A DNA stretch of 11,460 bases from CAYURR01 sp964446745. GTDB taxonomy: Bacteria; Bacillota; Clostridia; Lachnospirales; WQUN01. The DNA lies in NCBI GenBank assembly GCA_964446745.1, contig CAYURR010000096.1, forward strand, positions 1 through 11,460. Reading direction: 5' to 3'. The notes below the pieces were generated by a model. It had not been told where the DNA came from. It saw only the letters and a program-made list of their open reading frames with translations, and made no database searches. Positions 1 to 6,069 of the stretch are shown here, piece by piece; within the stretch, counting starts at the first letter, position 1; each line of letters begins with the position of its first letter. The position numbers and the translations under genes were made by a program.

Positions 1-37
1 AATAACTTATTTACTATAACGATTCAAGCAAAAATTA

Positions 38-71
38 AAAAAGGACAACCTATTCTTTGGTTATCCCTTTT
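38..71 (-). terminator. Intrinsic terminator after the methyltransferase gene
   Basis: Minus-strand RNA can form a 13-14 bp hairpin: arm 59-71 pairs with arm 38-50 around an 8-nt loop (51-58). Two of the pairs (63/46 and 67/42) are G-U wobbles in minus-strand RNA but would be A-C mismatches in plus-strand RNA, which fixes the direction. The 3' arm ends in six U residues (42 to 37), followed by further U-rich sequence. It lies 35 nt past the stop codon of the methyltransferase gene and closes that transcription unit. Confidence 0.85.
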
Positions 72-105
72 GTCATACCCATATTAAACTCGTTAATTGT
101 CAATG

Positions 106-915
106 TCACCTACTTACCCTCGCCAGTACCCCATACCACTGAATATTATCAAAATCCTTTTCGAAATTCCCGCATTTATCTTTTGCCATGCTGTTCGCTA
201 TCCAGATGCTGTCCAGATCAATGAACTTAATCAATTCATATCCATGCGCTTCAAGTGATTTTACAATGTCACTTCTCAGTAAAGGATAATACACTGGGCA
301 TTTTATGACATCCATACCCACATGCTTGCCGTTTTTGTCTATGCTCGTGGCAAACGAAAATGTCACCGAACCGTCGTCATGCCAGTTGAATAATAGATAA
401 AGGCTTCTATGTTCTTCGGCGGTCATGATATGCGGGTCCCTTGCGTGAATAAGCGGTGCTTCCCTGACAATGGAATCCCAATTCCTTATATCAAAGAACA
501 ACAATCCCTCTTCGTTCATCACCTTGCGCGTGGACTTTAGAAATTCATTAAAGCCGTCAAGATTTACATGTGGCAATGAGTTCCCAGTCGACATCATGCA
601 GTCTACCTTGCGCCCCAACTTCTCACCGATATATCTTAAATCCGCAATAAACAAATCCGGAGCAAAGCCGTTTTGTGAGAAATTCAACGCAGCCCTACTC
701 AATAAATTTTCACTAAGATCCGAACCGGACACAACATAGCCCAGCTTTGATAACGGCAATGTTGTCCCACCCGCTCCAATAGTACAGTCATGGATGGTCT
801 TTATTCCATAGCTCGAAAACAATGCGTCATAGAATTCTGTTAACCGTTTTTGTGCTCCATCTCCCATGTGCTGGTTGTATAGAACTTCGGTATCGTAGAT
901 TAATTGGCCGGACAT
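106..915 (-). CDS. Class I SAM-dependent methyltransferase (substrate unknown)
   Basis: A 269-residue Rossmann-fold methyltransferase. The SAM-binding motif I is DCTIGAGG at residues 43-50, an acidic residue closing strand 2 is D66 in GSDLS, and residues 111-116 read GNSLPH, a motif typical of small-molecule methyltransferases of the glycine/sarcosine N-methyltransferase-like group. The C-terminal part (about 150-269) carries beta-rich segments usual for a substrate cap. The substrate cannot be deduced. The ATG start has a G-rich Shine-Dalgarno-like stretch 5-6 nt upstream. The gene begins 19 nt after the stop of a RelE/ParE-type toxin gene and is followed by an intrinsic terminator, so it is probably the last cistron of that toxin-antitoxin transcript. 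One sampled 60-nt stretch (241-300) has 24 G/C, well below the core genes. Membership in the superfamily is firm; any link to the toxin is inference. Confidence 0.87.
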   Translation of the reverse strand: MSGQLIYDTEVLYNQHMGDGAQKRLTEFYDALFSSYGIKTIHDCTIGAGGTTLPLSKLGYVVSGSDLSENLLSRAALNFSQNGFAPDLFIADLRYIGEKLGRKVDCMMSTGNSLPHVNLDGFNEFLKSTRKVMNEEGLLFFDIRNWDSIVREAPLIHARDPHIMTAEEHRSLYLLFNWHDDGSVTFSFATSIDKNGKHVGMDVIKCPVYYPLLRSDIVKSLEAHGYELIKFIDLDSIWIANSMAKDKCGNFEKDFDNIQWYGVLARVSR

Positions 916-934
916 ATGATCCCCCCATAATGTT

Positions 935-1192
935 TTATATTCCTTTATAGACGTCTCCCCTGTTTCCTATATCCAAAACCCTGACAATCAAAATATTATT
1001 CTCCAATGAGTAGATGACCCTGTATGTTCCGACACGCAACCGGTAGGTGCTTCGATGTCCAATCAGAGGTTTTATATCGCCACTTTCCGGCAAATTTGAA
1101 ATAGCCCTTAAAATCCGTGTTTGGTTTTCGTGTGTTTGTTTACGTAAAAACCTCAACGCTGGCTTTTCAATAATTATTTCATATGCCATCAC
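935..1192 (-). CDS. RelE/ParE-family type II toxin
   Basis: A small basic protein (84 or 85 residues) with the RelE/ParE toxin pattern: an N-terminal beta strand then a helical hairpin (EKPALRFLRK), a middle segment ending in LIGHRSTYRLRVGTYRVIYSLE, and the C-terminal NRGDVYK signature. RelE toxins usually cleave ribosome-bound mRNA and ParE toxins poison gyrase; the sequence alone does not decide between them. The start is either GTG at 1192 (4-nt GTGA overlap with the antitoxin stop; 6 nt from an AGGGGT Shine-Dalgarno) or ATG at 1189 (TGATG overlap, 9 nt from the same site). Either way it is translationally coupled to the upstream antitoxin-like gene, as in most type II systems. The usual His in the C-terminal IGHR motif is Asn here (IGNR), so activity may differ from the family norm. 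A methyltransferase gene follows after 19 nt. Confidence 0.87.
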   Translation of the reverse strand: MMAYEIIIEKPALRFLRKQTHENQTRILRAISNLPESGDIKPLIGHRSTYRLRVGTYRVIYSLENNILIVRVLDIGNRGDVYKGI

Positions 1193-1407
1193 AACGTAAC
1201 CCCTAATTGTCGTGCAGCTTCGTCAAGACTCACATGTTCACCCTTATCATCAGAGGCTTCATATTGTTTATACAGTTGTAAGCAAAAAGCATCATCTATC
1301 GCTTCATCAATAGCCTGCTTGGCTGCCTGTAGAATAAGTGCTATATTAGCTAGCTGTGAATCCTCCATACTGTTGATGATTGCAATGCATCTTTCCTTAT
1401 TGCTCAT
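1189..1407 (-). CDS. Probable antitoxin partner of the RelE/ParE toxin
   Basis: A 72-residue protein placed immediately upstream of, and overlapping, a RelE/ParE toxin gene. The N-terminal half is helical, starting SNKERCIAIINSMEDSQL; the C-terminal end (LDEAARQLGVTL) resembles the toxin-binding tail seen in short antitoxins paired with RelE-type toxins in Clostridia. No ribbon-helix-helix or helix-turn-helix domain can be recognised with confidence. The ATG at 1407 is preferred over an in-frame start at 1449 because a GAGGGA Shine-Dalgarno lies 4 nt before it, the segment between reads like non-coding leader, and the best promoter candidate would start transcription downstream of 1449. The antitoxin call rests mainly on position and size, partly on the N-terminal and tail patterns. 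Confidence 0.75.
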   Translation of the reverse strand: MSNKERCIAIINSMEDSQLANIALILQAAKQAIDEAIDDAFCLQLYKQYEASDDKGEHVSLDEAARQLGVTL

Positions 1408-1430
1408 GCTTCCCTCGTCATTCCTTTCGT

Positions 1431-1460
1431 CATATATCAATAGCAACAATTTTACTTCAA
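1431..1460 (-). promoter_or_regulatory. Candidate promoter of the toxin-antitoxin-methyltransferase unit
   Basis: On the minus strand, TTGAAG (1460-1455) and TATATG (1436-1431) are separated by 18 nt and match the sigma-A -35 and -10 consensus moderately well. Transcription would begin near 1424, giving a short leader that holds the GAGGGA ribosome binding site and the ATG at 1407. The preceding tyrS terminator makes an independent promoter here necessary. The -10 match is imperfect. Confidence 0.4.
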
Positions 1461-1476
1461 CCTCGTGTATCTTTCA

Positions 1477-1489
1477 ATGAATTATTCAT
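1477..1489. promoter_or_regulatory. Short palindrome, possible operator
   Basis: ATGAATTATTCAT is a perfect 6-nt-arm palindrome around a single central base. It lies 17 nt upstream of the candidate -35 box of the toxin-antitoxin unit. Type II systems usually autoregulate through palindromes near their promoter, so this is a possible binding site, but its AT-rich composition makes chance occurrence plausible. Confidence 0.25.
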
Positions 1490-1517
1490 AACTGTATCAT
1501 CCCCCACCCCCGCCGCA

Positions 1518-1562
1518 ACAAAAAAGGGCCAACGGTTCAGATCACTAAACCGTCGTCCCTTT
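1518..1562 (-). terminator. Intrinsic terminator after tyrS
   Basis: Minus-strand RNA forms a hairpin with outer stem AAAGGG/CCCUUU (1562-1557 with 1528-1523), a 3-nt by 3-nt internal region holding one possible C-G pair, and inner stem ACGGUU/AACCGU (1553-1548 with 1537-1532) around a 10-nt loop. The 3' arm runs straight into a U-tract (1525 to about 1518). It sits 28 nt past the tyrS stop and ends the long operon. The plus strand also has a T-run after the hairpin (1565-1571), so it could act in both directions. Confidence 0.88.
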
Positions 1563-1589
1563 ATCTTTTTTTACTATATATCCCGATCC

Positions 1590-2834
1590 CTATTTCATCA
1601 CAATCTTATGGTATACCTTCTTACCCTTCTGTATCATCAGCGATCCGTCGGCAAAATCATTCTCCGTCACCGTGTAATCAAACGCGGTGATTTTATTTTC
1701 GCCGAGCTTAATGCCGCCCTGCTGTACGAGCCTGCGTCCCTCGCTGCGTGACGCGATCAGTTTCGCATGCTCCAAGAGCTCGATGACGTTTATACCGGCC
1801 TTTATGCGGTCGGCTTCGATCTCGGTCGTTGGTGTCGCATCGTCGCCGCCTTCGCCACCGCCACCGAACAGTCGCTTCGTAGCTGCGAGCGCTTTCGTCG
1901 CTTCTTCCTCGCCGTGTACGATCTTTGTTACCTCAAACGCCAGAGCTTCCTTTGCTTTATTGATCTCGCTGCCCTCGTATGTGGCCATCTCGTTTATCTG
2001 CTCCATCGGTAAAAAGGTCAGCAGCTTTATGCAGCGGATAACGTCGCGGTCATCCACATTGCGCCAATACTGAAAGAACTCGTATGGGGTCGTCTTTGCG
2101 GGATCAAGCCAGACCGCGCCCTTTTGACTCTTGCCCATCTTTACACCCTCGGAGGTGGTCAGTAGCGACAGTGTGAGACCGTATGCGTCCTTATTTTCTA
2201 CGCGGCGAATGAGCTCCACACCGCCCAGGATATTTGACCACTGATCGTTTCCACCCATCTGCAGCTTACAGTTGTAACGCCTGTAAAGTTCGAGGAAGTC
2301 ATAGCTCTGCATGAGCATATAGTTGAACTCGAAGAATGTGAGCCCGCGCTCGAAGCGTGTGCGATAGCAGTCCGCCGTGAGCATCTTGTTGACGGAAAAA
2401 TGTACGCCGTATTCGCGTATGAACGGCACATATTGAAGCTTCAGAAGCCAGTCCGCGTTGTCGACCAGGATGCCGTTGCCGCCCTCGTCCTCGAACTTGA
2501 TAAACGCCGAGAGCTGCTTTTTGAAGCAGTCAACGTTATGCTGGATCTCCTCGGGGGTCATCATCTTGCGCAGATCGGACTTGTCTGTCGGGTCGCCGAC
2601 AAAGCCCGTGCCTCCGCCTACGAGCACGACGGGTCTGTGCCCGGCGCGTTGCATGTGTGACATCGCCATGACCGTAATAAAATGCCCCGCTGTGAGGCTG
2701 TCCGCTGTCGGGTCAAAACCGATATAGAAGGTCACGCTCTCGTTCGCGAGCATGGCCTTTATCTGCTCATCGTGTGTCGACTGTTCCAAAAAGCCGCGCT
2801 CGGCCAATATATCATATACATTTCTGTTACTCAC
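1590..2834 (-). CDS. tyrS: Tyrosyl-tRNA synthetase
   Basis: Attaches tyrosine to tRNA-Tyr in the cytoplasm (class Ic synthetase, homodimer). The 414 residues match the usual bacterial length. Seen in order: the tyrosine/ATP pocket GFDPTADSLTAGH (39-51, the second half being the HIGH signature in its TAGH form), QSYDFLELY (176-184), QMGGNDQW (192-199), the KMSKS-loop variant VKMGKS (231-236), and a C-terminal S4 RNA-binding domain (about 347-412). A Gly-rich stretch at 323-330 links catalytic and S4 parts. The GTG start is 8 nt from an AGGAG ribosome binding site (2843-2847). Only 13 nt separate it from the pepT stop, leaving no room for the T-box leader that often controls tyrS in this phylum, so control must come from further upstream or from a promoter within pepT. 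An intrinsic terminator follows. Confidence 0.98.
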   Translation of the reverse strand: MSNRNVYDILAERGFLEQSTHDEQIKAMLANESVTFYIGFDPTADSLTAGHFITVMAMSHMQRAGHRPVVLVGGGTGFVGDPTDKSDLRKMMTPEEIQHNVDCFKKQLSAFIKFEDEGGNGILVDNADWLLKLQYVPFIREYGVHFSVNKMLTADCYRTRFERGLTFFEFNYMLMQSYDFLELYRRYNCKLQMGGNDQWSNILGGVELIRRVENKDAYGLTLSLLTTSEGVKMGKSQKGAVWLDPAKTTPYEFFQYWRNVDDRDVIRCIKLLTFLPMEQINEMATYEGSEINKAKEALAFEVTKIVHGEEEATKALAATKRLFGGGGEGGDDATPTTEIEADRIKAGINVIELLEHAKLIASRSEGRRLVQQGGIKLGENKITAFDYTVTENDFADGSLMIQKGKKVYHKIVMK

Positions 2835-2847
2835 ATTATCCGCTCCT

Positions 2848-4083
2848 TTATTCGCATTTCGCTATGTTGATGGCCACCTCTACGGCCTTTTGCATGGATT
2901 GAACGCATACATGCTCGTATGGTCCATGCCCGTTGTACGCGCCCGTGAAGAAATTCGGACACGGCAAGCCCATAAACGACAGCCTCGCGCCATCTGTACC
3001 GCCGCGTATCGCGCTCATGGTCGGTTCGATGCCCGCCGCGCTGATGGCTTTCTTCGCGCGGTCGATGATATATTCCTTGCCCTCAAACGTATTCCTCATA
3101 TTGTAATAGCTGTCGGTAATCTTGTAGTTGACCTCGACATCATATTTTGCCTTGATAGCCTCAACGAATGCTGCTGCGCGTTGCTTTCGCCGCTCGAAAT
3201 TCTCTTTATCAAAATCCCTGATCAAAAACTTGGCCGTCGCGTGCTCCACGGAACCGCTGATGCGCGTAAGATGGAAATAACCCTCGTAGCCCTCGGTGGT
3301 CTGCGGGGTTTCGTCGATGGGAAAATTGCCCGCTAATTCCGCCGCGATAAGCCCGGCGTTTTTCATGAGGCTCTTCGCCCCGCCCGGGTGAACACTCTTG
3401 CCGATGATCTCGACCGACAGATCCGCAGCGTTGAAGGTTTCTATCTCCATGCCCCCTATGCCGCCGCCATCTATCGTATAACCAAAATCTGCGCCGAACG
3501 CCTTTACATCGAAGTATTCAACGCCCTTGCCGACCTCCTCATCCGGAGTAAAGCCGATTCGCAGCTTGCCGTGCTTGATCTCCGGGTGTGCGATCAAATA
3601 TTCCATCATGCTCATGATAATCGCAATACCGGCCTTGTCGTCGCCACCCAATAGCGTTGTGCCGTCGGTCACGATCAAGTCCTTGCCAACACACTCCTTC
3701 AGATGCGGAAACTCGTCCGGCGACAACACTCTCGTTGTGCCGAGCTCGATTGCAGAACCGTCGTAATCCTTTATCAATCGCGGCTTTACATTCGCGCCCG
3801 AGGCATCCGGTGAGGTATCCATATGCGCAAGGAAACCGATAACATGTGCATTCGGTCCGGCCTCTACACCCTCCGAAGCCGGGAGTGTGGCCGTAACATA
3901 ACCGTATTCGTCGAGCTTTACATCCGCGAGTCCTAGCTGTTTGCATTCCTCAACGAGCACACGCGCGAAGTCCAACTGCTTCGCGGTCGATGGATATGTC
4001 TTTGACTCGTAATCGGACTGCGTATCATATTTTACATATCGCATGAAGCGTTCTGTGATGCTCGAAAATTCCGATAGGTTCAT
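2848..4083 (-). CDS. pepT: Peptidase T (tripeptide aminopeptidase, M20B)
   Basis: A cytoplasmic zinc aminopeptidase that removes the N-terminal residue from tripeptides, part of peptide scavenging. The 411 residues match the family length (about 405-410). Visible active-site elements: AHMDTSPD (86-93; H87 a zinc ligand, D89 positioning), GGDDKAG (146-152, with the bridging Asp), TPDEEVGKG (179-187, catalytic and ligand Glu), IDGGGIGGMEIETF (204-217, with the second-site Asp) and the C-terminal His of YNGHGPYEH (383-391). The substrate-clamping dimerisation domain (about 218-330) contains the conserved GKSVHPG (228-234). The ATG overlaps the rarA stop by 4 nt (ATGA), and a GAGGGGG Shine-Dalgarno lies 7 nt before it within rarA, pointing to translational coupling. 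Nothing looks broken. Confidence 0.97.
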   Translation of the reverse strand: MNLSEFSSITERFMRYVKYDTQSDYESKTYPSTAKQLDFARVLVEECKQLGLADVKLDEYGYVTATLPASEGVEAGPNAHVIGFLAHMDTSPDASGANVKPRLIKDYDGSAIELGTTRVLSPDEFPHLKECVGKDLIVTDGTTLLGGDDKAGIAIIMSMMEYLIAHPEIKHGKLRIGFTPDEEVGKGVEYFDVKAFGADFGYTIDGGGIGGMEIETFNAADLSVEIIGKSVHPGGAKSLMKNAGLIAAELAGNFPIDETPQTTEGYEGYFHLTRISGSVEHATAKFLIRDFDKENFERRKQRAAAFVEAIKAKYDVEVNYKITDSYYNMRNTFEGKEYIIDRAKKAISAAGIEPTMSAIRGGTDGARLSFMGLPCPNFFTGAYNGHGPYEHVCVQSMQKAVEVAINIAKCE

Positions 4084-5423
4084 TTCAAAGCCCCCTCATT
4101 ATTCGTGGCGGCTCTGAGCCGCTCTAAGTTTTCTTTGATCTTCTTTTCTACACCGTTGTCAGACGGCTCGTAGTATATCCTGTTTACGAGCTCGTCTGGC
4201 AGATACTGCTGCCTCACATAGTTCCCGGGAAACGAATGCGCGTATTTGTAGTCCGCGCCATGTCCGAGCTGCTTAGCGCCCGGATAACTCGCGTCCTTTA
4301 GATGCTTGGGCACACCGCTAATCTGCACCGTTTCGACATCGTGTGTAGCGTGGTCGATACCCGCTATCACCGCGTTGCTCTTCGGACAACAGGCCACATA
4401 GATCGCAGCCTGCGCGAGGTTTATTCGGCATTCGGGCAATCCGATGTAATCGACGGCCAAGGCCGCAGCCATCGCGACCTGCAGCGCATGCGGATCGGCA
4501 TTACCCACATCCTCCGACGCACATATCACGATGCGCCGCGCGATAAATTTCGGGTCCTCACCCGCATAGATCATACGCGCAAGATAGTATAACGCCGCGT
4601 CCGGGTCGGAACCGCGCATACTCTTAATAAATGCGGAAATGGTATCGTAATGGTTGTCGCCGTCGCGCTCGTAGTTCAACACGCGCCGCTGTATACACTC
4701 CGATGCGGTACCGAGGTTGATCACTATGCGCCCGTCCGCGTTCGGCATCGTGGTCATCGCTCCGATCTCGAGCGCGTTCAATGCATTACGAGCATCGCCA
4801 TTTGCCATATCCGACAGGAAGTCAAGCGCCTCGTCGGTCACATCAAGCGGATAATTACCCAAGCCACGCTCCGTGTCCGCGATCGCATGCCGTAATATTT
4901 GTTTGATCTGCTCTGCATTTAGATGCTTTAATTGAAATATCAACGACCGCGACAGCAACGCTTTATTGACCTCGAAGTAAGGGTTCTCGGTAGTCGCACC
5001 GATGAGTATCAATGTCCCATCCTCGACATGTGGCAATAGCGCATCCTGCTGGGATTTATTGAAACGGTGTATCTCATCTATAAAGAGTATTGTGCGGTTG
5101 CCCCGAAGTCCCAGCGCATCCTTGGCCTCATCAATCGTGGCCTTAATGTCTTTAATACCCGAGGTCGTCGCGTTTAACTGCGTGAACTCGCTCTTGGTCG
5201 TGTTGGCTATGATACGCGCGAGTGTGGTCTTGCCCGTACCCGGCGGCCCATACAGGATAATGCTCGATAGCTTGTCCGCCATGATCGCGCGATACAGCAG
5301 CGTATTCTTACCCACTATATGCTCCTGCCCCACAAAATCCGCAAGCGTCTCGGGCCTCAGACGCGCCGCGAGCGGTGCGTCTTTCTTCAGGCGTTCCCTG
5401 CGGTTTAGGTCAAACAGATCCAT
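4080..5423 (-). CDS. rarA: Replication-associated recombination protein A (AAA+ ATPase, RarA/MgsA)
   Basis: A AAA+ ATPase of the clamp-loader/RuvB-like group that acts at stalled replication forks and interacts with SSB. The 447 residues match the family. Seen in order: an N-terminal segment PLAARLRPETLADFVGQEH (17-35), Walker A GPPGTGKT (59-66), Walker B ILFIDEIHRFNKSQQD (112-127), sensor 1 GATTENP (142-148), an arginine finger in LLSRS (156-160), sensor 2 GDARNALN (209-216), then the tetramerisation domain including SMRGSDPDAALYYLARM (268-284) and GVPKHLKDASYPGA (370-383). The ATG start follows AGGAGG by 5 nt. It begins 28 nt after the yafQ toxin stop and overlaps pepT by 4 nt. Composition is strongly GC-rich; the 60 nt at 4441-4500 contain 40 G/C. 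No defect is seen. Confidence 0.97.
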   Translation of the reverse strand: MDLFDLNRRERLKKDAPLAARLRPETLADFVGQEHIVGKNTLLYRAIMADKLSSIILYGPPGTGKTTLARIIANTTKSEFTQLNATTSGIKDIKATIDEAKDALGLRGNRTILFIDEIHRFNKSQQDALLPHVEDGTLILIGATTENPYFEVNKALLSRSLIFQLKHLNAEQIKQILRHAIADTERGLGNYPLDVTDEALDFLSDMANGDARNALNALEIGAMTTMPNADGRIVINLGTASECIQRRVLNYERDGDNHYDTISAFIKSMRGSDPDAALYYLARMIYAGEDPKFIARRIVICASEDVGNADPHALQVAMAAALAVDYIGLPECRINLAQAAIYVACCPKSNAVIAGIDHATHDVETVQISGVPKHLKDASYPGAKQLGHGADYKYAHSFPGNYVRQQYLPDELVNRIYYEPSDNGVEKKIKENLERLRAATNNEGALK

Positions 5424-5451
5424 CGAAGCCTCCTAAACAAATGATAAGGTT

Positions 5452-5736
5452 TTACTCAAGAATATCTGAATGCGTTCCGGTTTCGGATAAAATAAGCGTA
5501 AGTATTCCCTTATCAATCTTGTAAATTAAAACCCAATCTCCTTTAATATGGCAATCGCGATAACCTTTACGATTGCCCTGGAGTGGGTGGTCTTTGTATT
5601 TTGCAGGTAGCGTTTCGCCACATGCTAGCTTTAAAACAACTTCGTCTATTAAAGACATATTATATCCGCGCTTTTGAAGTAATTTATATTGTTTTAAAAA
5701 GCGTTTTTCGTAGCTGATATCATATTTCATAATCAT
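5452..5736 (-). CDS. yafQ: YafQ-family endoribonuclease toxin
   Basis: A 92-94 residue RelE-superfamily toxin that, in the characterised family, cleaves ribosome-bound mRNA. The residues assigned to catalysis or substrate binding in E. coli YafQ are all present: H50 (KDHPLQGN), H63 (RDCHI), D67 and W68 (GDW) and the C-terminal His (H89 in GTHSDI), so it appears intact. It overlaps the end of the dinJ antitoxin gene. Two ATGs two codons apart are possible: 5736 lies only 3 nt from the AAGAGG ribosome binding site, while 5730 lies 9 nt away and is slightly favoured. Composition is AT-rich (21 and 23 G/C in the two 60-nt stretches 5461-5520 and 5521-5580), unlike the neighbouring housekeeping genes, which suggests acquisition. 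rarA follows after 28 nt without a terminator. Confidence 0.94.
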   Translation of the reverse strand: MIMKYDISYEKRFLKQYKLLQKRGYNMSLIDEVVLKLACGETLPAKYKDHPLQGNRKGYRDCHIKGDWVLIYKIDKGILTLILSETGTHSDILE

Positions 5737-6046
5737 CAGCCTCTTCTAAACTCTTTTTATAATCCTCAAAAGTTTTAAACGGTCCGATAACCTCACTATC
5801 TGCTGAATCAAAATTATGTTTGCCGTAATCATGAACATGTCCATATTCGCAAATATAAGAACCATAGCCGTCATTTAATTCAAGAGGTAATCGTTGTTTA
5901 ATCTCAAACGGTAACCCGCGTACCATACGCACTTGATACAGAAGAAGGTTAACTGCATCATTTAAGGTCAGGCCTAATGTTTCCAGGATTTCGTTTGCCT
6001 GATCTTTTAACTCACTGTCAACGCTTATATTTATATTTGTGTTCAT
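5720..6046 (-). CDS. dinJ: RelB/DinJ-family antitoxin
   Basis: Antitoxin partner of the YafQ toxin. Residues 1-50 form the ribbon-helix-helix region: a short strand (NINISVDSELK), then helices covering ANEILETLGLTLNDAVNLLLYQVRMV, and the GLPFEI turn typical of RelB/DinJ proteins. This part dimerises and binds the operator, while the C-terminal tail should wrap the toxin. At 108 residues it is longer than E. coli DinJ (86); the extra part (about 57-85) includes a Cys/His-bearing stretch with C66, H70, H72 and H77. The ATG follows AGGAGG by 6 nt. It starts 23 nt after the queA stop, so any private promoter would have to lie inside queA, where I see no convincing one. It overlaps yafQ by 11 or 17 nt depending on the toxin start. 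Confidence 0.93.
   Translation of the reverse strand: MNTNINISVDSELKDQANEILETLGLTLNDAVNLLLYQVRMVRGLPFEIKQRLPLELNDGYGSYICEYGHVHDYGKHNFDSADSEVIGPFKTFEDYKKSLEEADDYEI
5740..5747 (-). promoter_or_regulatory. Ribosome binding site of yafQ inside dinJ
   Basis: AGAAGAGG on the minus strand, inside the end of dinJ. It is 3 nt from the ATG at 5736 and 9 nt from the ATG at 5730, which argues for the shorter toxin. Confidence 0.6.
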
Positions 6047-6069
6047 TTAAAACCTCCTGTATCAATGGG

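Noticed and set aside
1408..1449. Longer N-terminus for the antitoxin-like protein
   Set aside because: The ATG at 1407 has a good ribosome binding site, and the candidate promoter would start transcription inside the extension.
1501..1511. Two runs of five G on the minus strand (possible G-quadruplex)
   Set aside because: Only two runs are present; an intramolecular quadruplex normally needs four.
2789..2805. Hairpin plus U5 near the start of tyrS
   Set aside because: The stem is only 4 bp (GCCG/CGGC) with a short U-run; too weak to separate from chance in GC-rich coding sequence.
2835..2847. T-box leader upstream of tyrS
   Set aside because: Only 13 nt separate pepT and tyrS, so no leader can fit there, and no T-box consensus was seen nearby.
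2752..3336. Plus-strand open frame of 194 codons across the tyrS-pepT junction
   Set aside because: It is antisense to two conserved, intact genes, has no recognisable motif, and its composition follows the opposite-strand codons.
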